DNA of 33,121 nucleotides from Chloromonas sp. AAM2 (taxonomy: Eukaryota > Chlorophyta > Chlorophyceae > Chlamydomonadales > Chlamydomonadaceae), in assembly GCA_004335635.1 (NCBI GenBank), contig QAXH01003514.1:1-33121 (forward strand). Reading direction: 5' to 3'. Shown one piece after another: positions 1-8,257 of the stretch. Below the pieces are notes generated by a model that did no database searches, was not told the origin of the DNA, and saw nothing but the letters and a program-made list of their open reading frames with translations. The translations under genes were made by a program, and so were the position numbers. The stretch's first letter is position 1. Each line of letters starts with the position of its first letter.

Positions 1-693
1 TACACCAGAAAGTCAACGGCGTATGTAAACGCATGGCTGGCAATGGTTGCTGTGGGTTTGGGCTGCGATGCGGGTGGGCTGCCATGGTTGTGGACTGTCA
101 TGTTGACTGTCTTGACGGCGGTGCAGTTCAGCGCCTCGTGCTCCTGCGACACGCAGGAAGAGCACAAGATCATGCATGGGCCTTGTCCTGCAGCAATGCG
201 CTTGACCCCAAAGCTGCAGTCGCTCAAATCGTAAATTCTCTAGCTACAAGCTGACAGCGGCACAGCCTTGCGGTGGGCTGGACCTTGCCATTGCCCGCCA
301 TAGCTCAAACGGATGTGCGTGTGCGCGTTACATACCTGTGCCGCGAGCCTGCTCCTGACGACGGATGCCTTCAGGCTGGCTGTTGGAACCTTCAAATGGC
401 TCTGCACACAACACACGGACAATGTGTTTGTGGTACGGGATGAATTCAGCATAAGCCCAGGCTGAGCAGAGGTGGCTGCGAGACGGATGAACGTGCTGCT
501 CCGCAGCTAGCTGCGTCTGCCCTGCAAATGCATTGTAGACCAGGCTGCAGCTCACCAAGGCTGCCAGTGCTAGCAGCGCCATTAGTATCGTGCATACAGC
601 TTCCGCCCTGGGCCAGCGGCCGCGTGCTTTGGGGCCGGTGCCGCGCGAGCACACTTCCACGATGAAGGCTTTCCAAATTTTCCTGAAGTCCAT
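1..693 (-). CDS. Single-pass membrane protein, 5' part (runs off left edge)
   Basis: Two exons are visible on the minus strand: 693-336 and 187-1. The first ATG (693) begins MDFRKIWKAF. A basic stretch is followed by a hydrophobic segment at about residues 33-54 (AVCTILMALLALAALVSCSL), which fits a type II signal anchor with a short cytosolic N-terminus. Exon 1 ends at a strong donor (CAG|GTATGT) in phase 1. Exon 2 follows GCTGCAG and restores the frame, giving about 181 residues before the window edge. The part after the anchor carries two N-glycosylation sequons (NCT, NMT) in exon 2, consistent with a lumenal or extracellular domain. I do not recognise the family. The splice model rests on phase agreement and an open exon 2; a different acceptor near 165 would give another frame. 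The two-exon structure is fairly secure, the function unknown. Confidence 0.5.
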
Positions 694-1298
694 TGTGTGT
701 ATTTGTTGGTTTGAGTTGGGCAAGTGAGTAAGCTATTGTAGCTTGCTTTTGTGGCTTCTCAGGCTTCCTGTTTTAGGGGCCAGCCTTGGCGGTTGCCGCC
801 GCGGTTTTTGCACGAGACCAGGCAGGCGCCAAGGATTGAGGGACAGCAGCACACAAGCTGATACCTCTTCATGTTCTTCATTATCAAACACAACGCGCGA
901 ATGTGTTTTGAGGCGTGCTTACTGTTGGGGTGCGCTGTTGGCATGCGCCTTTGGGTAGTCGTGGTTGCGTCTTTTCTTTTCTCCAAAGCGGACTACCTTC
1001 GGCTTACAGCCAGTAGGGCCTTGTCAGTATCAGTTACTCGCACAAATCAGTGCATGTCAGATGCTCCTTTACAACAGCCTTTGCAGGCGTTGTGGATCGC
1101 AGTACACGGTCCAATCACGCAGCACTTCCCTCAAAGTGGGCTGCACTGAACATATAGGCGTGCGCGCTGCATGGCGTGCATAGTGGAAAGCAAAGCCGTG
1201 ACGAGGCCTATTCTAAGGGCAGAATCATGCACGCCATGCTGCTCGCGCGCCTGCGTGTTCAGCACACTCCATGTTCAGGACACAACATCCAGGAACTC

Positions 1299-1398
1299 TC
1301 GCCCAGGCACCGACTGCTTACCGTCCTTTCTTCTCAGCTTTGGCTGCTAACTCACAATCGTGTTCTGAGGAGCTGAAACAGCAGTGCCTGGGCGAGAA
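1299..1398. repeat. Short inverted repeat (hairpin)
   Basis: TCTCGCCCAGGCAC at about 1299-1312 is matched in reverse complement by GTGCCTGGGCGAGA at 1385-1398, with about 72 nt between the arms. Similarity continues imperfectly into the loop (CGACTGCT against the complement of AGCAG). It lies in intergenic DNA, so its role is unknown. Confidence 0.5.
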
Positions 1399-1690
1399 TT
1401 GGTAACACTGGGTCAGGGCCTGGGCAATTCCTAGGTTGTCGTGCAGGTACAGCAAGGCAAGGTCACGGCTAGCATGTGTTCACTTTTCTCGACGCTGTGA
1501 TCTAATGTGCGCTGAGTTAGGTCACAAATAGCCGCATACAGGAGAGGAGGAGCTGCGGACTGGGTGAGGATCCTTATGTGTGAGCTTGTGAACAACAAGG
1601 CACAGGACAGGCAAGGAAAAGCATGTACACTCCACCTGCACCACATGTGATTGCGTCGTGGCAAAGGGCATTTGATTCGCAAGCAGGGTA

Positions 1691-1800
1691 AGAAAAAAAC
1701 GAAGTTTGCCAGTTCTGGGACAGTTTTGGGACTGGCACTGGTTCCAGAACTGGCAAACTTTTGACAGGAATTGTCGCAGAACTGGCATACTTTTTTTTCC
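1691..1800. repeat. Compact palindromic copy of the TTTGCCAGTTCTGGGACA repeat
   Basis: A poly-A run followed by GAAGTTTGCCAGTTCTGGGA (1701-1720) faces two inverted copies, CCAGAACTGGCAAACTT (1744-1760) and AATTGTCGCAGAACTGGC (1769-1786) followed by a T-run ending near 1798. The whole 110 bp can fold back on itself. The termini match those of the element at 4264-4723, so this looks like a minimal or internally deleted relative with an extra partial end. Confidence 0.7.
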
Positions 1801-2312
1801 AATCCCATTTCATGCTCGCACAAGCGGTTCCTTCCGTGTTGGCAGCCAGCGCTTTATTTCACTCTCAACAAGAGGGGAATACAGACTATTTTTGCATCGC
1901 ACAGCAAAGATTGGTGTGAAACGCATGCACAAGTGGAGCCTGGCAGCACGAGGAGAGAATAGCAGAACCGGGCAACCGTGGCAAAGTCCTCACACAAGTG
2001 TCAACGTAAAGGTGTTTTCATATCACTCGATAATGGATGGATGACTCGCATGGACGTTGTTTTGAATGTGCATCTGGTCTCGGTTTCAACAGAACAAGCA
2101 GCTCATTGCTTTCACCCTGGCTGTGCATGTACGTGCGCTGGTCATGGGGCAAATTTCCTGGAACGCCTGGCCCTCTATGCTACTCCAATGCTCTTCTGCA
2201 GTGGAAGGGAGATGCCCAGATGACCAAACCTAGCCCTGTCAATTACACGTGCTGCCAAACGCTTAATTGGTCTGCCTAAACCAATACATGAGGGTGATGG
2301 CATTCTTTTCCA

Positions 2313-2377
2313 AGGAGGGAGTGCACACCATGAAGCACGTCCAACGCAAACATCAACTGATTGCGCAAATTGCAAAA
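2313..2377 (+). repeat. Dispersed repeat B, copy 1
   Basis: This 65-bp segment contains GGGAGTGCACACCATGAAGC and CAAACATCAACTGATTGC. It recurs almost identically (one mismatch seen) in inverted orientation at 28434-28498, and partially at 5934-5965. The flanks of the copies differ, so these are interspersed repeats rather than one large duplication. Confidence 0.75.
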
Positions 2378-2697
2378 GCAAATCAGCAAGGGGTGGTGAG
2401 ACCCTTGTGGCCATCACCCCACAGAACACCTTCCGAAAGCATATAAATGGCATGAATTGCAACAGGCGAACATTAAAGCCAATGTAAAGTGGGCTTAGTA
2501 CCACAATGTAAGTTGGCTGCTCTTTTAAAGCCATTCTTTTGCATGACTGCATTCAAACAACATCAGCTCAAATCAGAAGTTTTGATCGCTTCAACAATCG
2601 CAGTAAAGCAACTAGCATCCATCAAAAGTGTTACCCGGAACGCTCCTTGCCGTCGTAACTTTGTGATTACCGCGGCATTCTCTGTGGCTCTTGATAG

Positions 2698-3223
2698 AGG
2701 GTACAACAGGTGCACCATGCACTCACAGTGCGTCGAAATCAGCGCTTTGATACGGCTATTGATGAGTCAGCAGGCCCTGTGATGTCCGGACGCAACCTGC
2801 ATTTCAGAGTTCTTGGAGGCAGCGGGGAAGATTTGAATGTTGTAGTTGGTGAGGAAGCCCAGTTTGAGGCAATTGCCCAAGAGGTAGGTTCAACCAATCA
2901 TATGGCGGGGGGGGGCCAGAGTGTCTGCCATGCACGCCTGCCATGCACGTCTACCACGCACGTCTGCCACGCATGTCTGCCATGCACTAGTGGGCATGTT
3001 ATTGGGTCATGCTGCCCAAGAGGTCAGATGATTTTCGGTCATGCATGGCTATTGCATTATCACAAGAGGGGAGGTCTCCAGCCCATCCAACCTACAAGTG
3101 AAGGACATGGCTGTTGGCTGTTGGGTTATCAACTTTCGTTATCGTTGGGTCATGGTGAAAGTGCATGGTTCAAAAGATGCCCTTGAGGAGTTGAAAAGGC
3201 AAATTCAGACTGAGGCACGATAA
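2698..3223 (+). CDS. Unrecognised protein, 3' exons (5' end unresolved)
   Basis: An exon at 2698-2883 follows a pyrimidine-rich acceptor (TGTGGCTCTTGATAG) and ends at GAG|GTAGGT. It encodes 62 residues that include HFRVLGGSGEDLNVVVGEEA. A terminal exon ends at the TAA at 3221-3223 and encodes HGSKDALEELKRQIQTEAR. Its start is uncertain: acceptors near 3100, 3106 and 3164 are possible, each needing a particular donor phase (2883 for phase 0, about 2887 for phase 1). A tail of this kind looks like the end of a small globular alpha/beta protein, but I do not recognise the family. The intervening intron holds a G9 run and a 13-bp minisatellite. No start codon could be joined in phase, so the protein is 5'-incomplete. 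Confidence 0.4.
2923..2987 (+). repeat. 13-bp minisatellite, five units
   Basis: Five consecutive 13-bp units vary around GTCTGCCATGCAC, with C/T changes such as GTCTACCACGCAC and GTCTGCCACGCAT. They follow a nine-G run at about 2907-2915 and sit in the putative intron between the exon ending at 2883 and the terminal exon of the same gene. Confidence 0.85.
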
Positions 3224-3447
3224 TCAAGAAAACGTGCGCACACCGCACACCTGGGGTCCCGTGTCAGCACTTGCCACTTTGGTTCTGCATGCACAGATCT
3301 GCAGTCAGCGAGGAATCGACTCACAAAGGAACCACGTGCGCATCATCTGTGGCGGCAGGGAGCGCAGGGCTGATGAAGCCGTGTGTGCCTTTGCAGGCCA
3401 GGTGGGCACATGGACCACATGCAACTCTTCCATGTCTGTAGAGTGCT

Positions 3448-5612
3448 ATGTCTGACAATGCCAGAAGGACAGTCAAAGAGGGCATGGGGGCAGGGGCTGT
3501 GCAGGTTGAACCTTCATATGTGGCAGACTTGTGAGTAGCCAGGGAAGGTAGCCAGGCCAGCATGCAGCGCCAGCCATGGTATGCCTAGCCGTGCCGCACG
3601 ATGCATGGGGGCTACGGTGTAGGCCTTGGTGCTTACGTCAGCGGCGTACGAGCAGCTGCTTCACAAGCCAAGGGAGCCAGTCCCCAGAGCGACAATATCC
3701 GCCGCAAACATGCAACGAGCATCAGCAGTAGGAGGACATTGAACCCGAAATGCGAAGAGGCAACAGCCCGTGCAAATCTCACTCGCACCAACAGAGTAGT
3801 TGACCTCATAATGCACGATGCAGTGCCCCTGGACTAATACATGAACCTCTAGCCACGCTGCAAGTGATAATCTGTACTAGGAAGGTAGGTACATAGTGTG
3901 GATGCACTGCAGGTGCAGCACTAGGCGTTCATTACACGTTGGTGTATGCTGAGTGATGTGCAGGTGCTGCACTACACTGTGGTTCCCCAGAGTGCGGCCA
4001 GCAGAGGCGCTGATGGCGCGCCCCAGGCCATGCACCACACAGCCGCAACACCACCCACCGCACCTGTGGATGTGGTAAGCATGCGACCGCACACGGCATG
4101 CATTGCCTATGCACACACTCTATTTTCTACCATGCCTGTCTAAACACACTTTTCACCTCTTATCCAAGTATTCCCTGAGGTCCTACTGTGATCTAATCCA
4201 CGCTACCATCTTACAAGGCCAGATGGAGCAAGGGTCAGCATAAGTAAGGGCACACGTGGCAACAAAAAAGAAGTTTGCCAGTTCTGGGACAATTCCTGGG
4301 ACTGGCATTAAAACCGGTGTGTCTCAGCACATACACGCGTGTCAATCACATACAGGGTGAATCGCGGGGTGACCATCGCGTGTTGTGGTAGACGGTGCAT
4401 TGCCACTTCTGGGACAGCAACCCAGGACTAGACAGGAACTCCAGTGTCAAAAGACAAAATGGGTGTGTGCCCCGTCTGTCCAACAGTGACGCTGCTACCA
4501 GGCAGGATGACAGGCGTGTGAACATCTCGCATGTGGTTCGGGATCACGTCGCATATGGCAATGTCATGATGTCGTTCGTCCCAGAAGTGGCACTACGCCG
4601 TCCACGAGCATCACACATTCCATACCGTGGTAGAACACCACTGACAGTGTGCCACTTCAAGGCACACACAGTGGAACTGGATACCTGACAAGAATTGTCC
4701 CAGAACTGGCAAACTTCTTTTTTTTTGGTCTTGAGGCTGGTGAAGGGCTGGCGGCACCTCACGGGTAGGGTACCTGGTGAGGCCCAGGGCATGCCGCAGT
4801 TCATGTTCCGTTTTCAGCATGGGTCACAAAACATGCATGCTGAACGACATCATATTATAGGACGCCGGTCAGGAATTCAGTTGATGGCTACAGCCTACGC
4901 AAAGCCTAGCAAACGCACGTAAAGTATCATCGCTGTTTCTTTGCCACGTGATTTCAGTTGGACCTCGTGGACCCGGGTGCACTGTTGATCTGGTTGTTTG
5001 GCGGCGTGCTGCTGCTCCTGTGGATCATGTTTGCATGGCGCAGTGAGTGAAACCTTCCGAGTTGTGCATGGCACATGCAATGAAACCCTGTTGCCAGGGT
5101 GTATCTGTGTCCTGATAGCAACCGGCTGCTCAGATTGTCAGCAACTCGTCACAATCACGGCGCCACTTGTCAAGACACAAAAGGGTTTGCTGCAAGTCAT
5201 TGAGCATGCAGTGCCATGATTGAGTTCCCTCGCGACAGGCTCGCAAAAGGCTCATATTTGTGAGTAATAGATACTTACAGTGACAATTGTTCTACTCACG
5301 TCAAGACGTTATGAAACCTGTTACTCCATTGTTGCAGGAAGCATGTTCAACCGTGCCAGTACCGCCATTCTCTGTGTGATGACGGCGGCATACATCATGC
5401 CCTTGGTTCATACCTTCATGGCACCTGCAGCATCGAACCCCCTAGGCCAACGGCCAGCTGGTCAGCAGACGTCAGCACACTCTATAGGAGGCACAGCAGC
5501 AGGTACCAGCAGGGCTGGGCTGCATCAACGGCACACAGGGTACGCGGCTCCGCCCCGCCCACCACCGCCCAGGCGGCCGGGCCAGTCTACGGATCAGACG
5601 ACAGCGCAATGA
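3448..5612 (+). CDS. Small protein with two membrane spans and a Pro-rich tail
   Basis: Four exons join in phase: 3448-3530, 3954-4074, 4958-5042 and 5338-5612, giving 187 residues. Donors are GTGAGT, GTAAGC and GTGAGT. Exon 1 encodes MSDNARRTVKEGMGAGAVQV. Exon 3 holds a hydrophobic segment (about residues 76-95, LLIWLFGGVLLLLWIMFAW) and exon 4 a second (about 103-124, STAILCVMTAAYIMPLVHTF), separated by a short basic loop. The C-terminal 60 residues are rich in Gln, Gly, Pro and Arg (PPRPPPPRRP). A hairpin-like endomembrane or plastid-envelope protein is a reasonable inference, but the family is not recognised. The acceptor of exon 2 (GCTGAG at 3948-3953) is the weakest splice site. The second intron (883 bp) contains an inverted-repeat element at 4264-4726. 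Confidence 0.6.
4264..4726. mobile_element. Non-autonomous inverted-repeat element (MITE-like)
   Basis: A 32-nt terminal inverted repeat is perfect: 4264-4295 starts AAAAAAGAAGTTTGCCAGTT and 4692-4723 is its exact complement. Inside, a second inverted pair (about 4393-4418 containing GCCACTTCTGGGAC, and 4578-4603 containing GTCCCAGAAGTGGC) shows nested symmetry. The internal 400 bp encode no transposase; the longest frame (97 codons) has no recognisable motif. No clear target-site duplication is visible. It lies within an intron of the two-span membrane protein gene and would be removed by splicing. Confidence 0.7.
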
Positions 5613-5933
5613 AATGTATCAACTCCGCAATGATTGGTGATCAAAGACAGCAACTAGGGCGTTGTTTGCCTGGCAGCCATTGTGAAGGAGGATGTGCCAA
5701 GGGAGTGGTTGATTGCTCAGAACCTCGGTGTTGGGCGAGATGTGCCGCATGCATGCTTACGTCTTCTCCTCTGTGTGTGCCTGTGACAGCCCTGACAGCC
5801 CTTATTGTGACATATATTACGGTACAAGTTGGGACAGGTTTACAAGGTGAGAGAGCAAAGGGGAGTCATTGGAAGTGGTGATGTCCTGATGACAAGCTGC
5901 ACTGCTCATGCCACGTACCTTTCATTGCAATAA

Positions 5934-5965
5934 GGGAGTGCACACCAGGAAGCACGTCCATGTAA
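5934..5965 (+). repeat. Dispersed repeat B, partial copy
   Basis: GGGAGTGCACACCAGGAAGC followed by ACGTCCA matches the core of the copies at 2313-2377 and 28434-28498 with one or two changes. Similarity fades after the first 30 nt. Confidence 0.6.
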
Positions 5966-7611
5966 ATGACTCGATGCTGCAAACATCGAAACCACTGCTA
6001 CAGCCTAATAAAGGGGAATCTAGCCGTGTTAGCAAGGTCTTTCATTACTGGAAATCTAACATACATGGTGCGTAACATCAGTTGTCCGCCAGCACAGGAA
6101 GTCCATACCAGAGATAGGCTTGAAGTCTGCGAGGAAGATGTGTGCTGCATCCATGTCTGCAGCCTCAGCTGCGGCAGTGTACGGTTGAAACACAACCAAC
6201 ATGCTAACTGTGCAGTCTGACTCAAGTGCTGTGGAAGCTGCATGCCAGTGGCCTCTGGCGCCCGTGGTGACAGGGAGCCCAGCCACTCTTTTAGTACCTG
6301 CTCTTACCCAGACGCTCCTTACACCCCGTGCCTGCGACTATTTGCCGCCACAGACATGCAACCAAGGGCTGTTTGGACTACTCACGACCGCTGCATGAGA
6401 GTATCGAAGGCAGCGGCTATCATAATTATCAATATCCTGTCTGTGGAGTGCTTGTCCCATGAAAAATGTGTCTTAATAATTGTAATAATATTTACAGCTA
6501 GCTGGGATAAAAGCGAAGACCATCAGGACGCATGTCTGTCTGTGGCTATTTACAACACCCTTTAAAGAGCATGTGATTTCTAAGCAGGCTTGCTCGCTAT
6601 TGACGCCTAGTGAACTGGATATTGCCATCGTCTGGCTTCAACTGACAAATGCTTGCAGAATTACGCGACTGAGTTGCAATTTGAATTGCTGGCTTGACCT
6701 AGCAAATTTCCCGCAGAATACTTGTGCTAGACGACTTGCACTGCGCTTGACACGACTCAGCACCGTAACATAACTTGCAAATCTGCTGTAACTGGATGGA
6801 TTTGCTCTTTGCTCTACGCACTACATGCAGTAATGCCAGTTCTGAACATGGCCTTTCACACTTGGTGCCACCAAGTTGGTGGCATCGCTCGGAGACGTAT
6901 AATCGTCGTGTGCTAATGTTAGACTAAGGTGTGCCACATGCTGGCATGAATGCCTCAGCTGATTGAACTGTGGAAATCGACGCTCATAATTCCAATTGCG
7001 AGCCATGCGGTGCGAGTTGAAGCGTGCCTTAAGCCACATGTAAGCAATTTAAGCAGGCGTGGTTGATGCCGCTACCACTCACGGCAGATTGGTGGCGTAA
7101 GGACCCATTCATGCCCGGCGATTCAATCCTGGACAAGCTGCATCAATGGTCACATGCTTTGCACCAGCAGCACACACACACATGCGCATGACTTGCCGCA
7201 CTTGTCACTGTTGCGAAAACCATGCACACTGGGGGATTAGGCTCGCATGCAGAACCAAAGGCGTTCTTCTTCCAGATGTGCCCGAATCCTTAGCATTCGG
7301 CTTCAGGGGGCCAGTGCCACGCCACTGGGCCTGAACGCAGGTTCGCCCAGACTGGGCGCGCCTTTAACGGAAGACAGGGATATCTCAGTTGGCATTAAGA
7401 AAGCCGGCAGTCTCAGTGGTGCCTGGCTCTGCCTGCGCCACTCAGCTCCACTCCTCGACGTTCTGACTGGAAATCCAGGGGAAGCCAACAATCTTGGTTG
7501 GTCTTGTTGAATTACGGACATATATTGACATCTTCAAGTTGCCTTAATGCTTCTATGATGTTTCTTATGGTGTGCATTGACGACCACAGTTAGGCATTTC
7601 TCTGGTGGGCA

Positions 7612-8046
7612 GTCGTGGTTTTCGCCTGCCCACAGGTGAGCTCATTGCATTGTTTTGCATGGTTAGTCAGATGTTCCTTGTCCGTGCAAGTCAAGCGAAT
7701 CTGAGATGGACCAATGAACAATGTAACGTGTCGTGGTACTCGTCTGCCCACAAGTTTTGGGCCATAACATGTGTGAGCAGACGAATACCACGACTGCATA
7801 AGCAAAACAACGCTGCGCTCCTCTGGCGTGCATGCCAAAGAAAACATCAACCTTTCTCAAACACCAACTCCACCTGCCATCACGATAAGCCAGTCACCAC
7901 TCGCCAATGTGTGATGGTATTTGGTGATGGTGGTGACTGGCTTGTCGTGATGGCAGGAGGAATTGATCTTGGCGGAGTTTACTTTTGGCATGCACGCCAG
8001 AGGGGCGCAGCGTTCTTTTGCTTATGCAGTCGTGGTATTCGTCTGC
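7612..8046. repeat. Long fold-back repeat with extra terminal copies
   Basis: Arms at 7777-7900 and 7930-8046 are inverted copies around a 29-nt loop. The outer 64 bp of each arm (beginning GCAGACGAATACCACGACTG on the left) differ at about two positions. The inner 28 bp (ending CCAGTCACCAC on the left) also pair, while about 35 bp between are diverged. The terminal motif GTCGTGGTATTCGTCTGCCC recurs as further degenerate copies at about 7614-7634 and 7731-7750, so this is a nested or repeatedly duplicated fold-back element. A frame open across it (7605-8102) is a by-product of the repeat. Confidence 0.8.
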
Positions 8047-8257
8047 CCTCAGGTACTGATCTGTTCAGAGGGCCAAACTCAGGGACAACAACAACACTCT
8101 AGTTACAGCAAGGCAGGAAGGGAAAACAGGGTTTACAAAAAGGGAAAGCAAGCACGTTACGAGCACATCTGAGATCTTCTTCAGCACGTGGGACCGTCTC
8201 GACAAGATTCGTGCTTTCTGCCTGGGCTCGTCATCTCCACTCGCGTCGTGACGCACG

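Larger units (their letters stand above)
694..2697. other. Intergenic region, no convincing gene
   Basis: This holds the presumed promoter of the minus-strand gene ending at 693 and unassigned sequence up to the first recognised exon at 2698. Reading frames here are short and lack splice signals or recognisable motifs. It contains an inverted repeat (1299-1398), a compact copy of the dispersed terminal repeat (1691-1800) and one copy of a second dispersed repeat (2313-2377). Upstream exons of the gene at 2698-3223 may lie in its right half. One frame from an ATG at 2543 reads somewhat like a transit peptide, but it could not be joined in phase. Confidence 0.5.
5613..8257. other. Gene-poor interval between the two-span protein and chlorophyllase
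   Basis: Over 2.6 kb no exon chain could be supported. The interval contains a partial copy of dispersed repeat B (5934-5965), AT-richer DNA around 6420-6560 and the fold-back element near 7612-8046. A frame at about 7247-7510 is open for 87 codons but has no splice support or recognisable motif. The 3' UTR of the upstream gene and the promoter of chlorophyllase must lie here. A TGTAA at 5961-5965 could be a distant polyadenylation signal. Confidence 0.5.

Noticed and set aside
2543..2700. A transit-peptide-like first exon for the gene at 2698-3223
   Set aside because: The residues look suitable, but the gap to the next exon would leave an intron far too short, and other donors do not match the needed phase.
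2923..2987. Possible CRISPR-like array
   Set aside because: The units are 13 bp, directly adjacent and without spacers, so this is a minisatellite; the gene structure is eukaryotic.
7100..7140. A T-loop-like sequence (GATTCAATCC) suggesting a tRNA
   Set aside because: No matching acceptor stem, D-loop or anticodon arm could be built around it.
7605..8102. A 165-codon open frame across the fold-back repeat
   Set aside because: The frame runs through both arms of an inverted repeat, has no recognisable motif, and an equally open frame exists on the other strand, so it is a by-product of the repeat.
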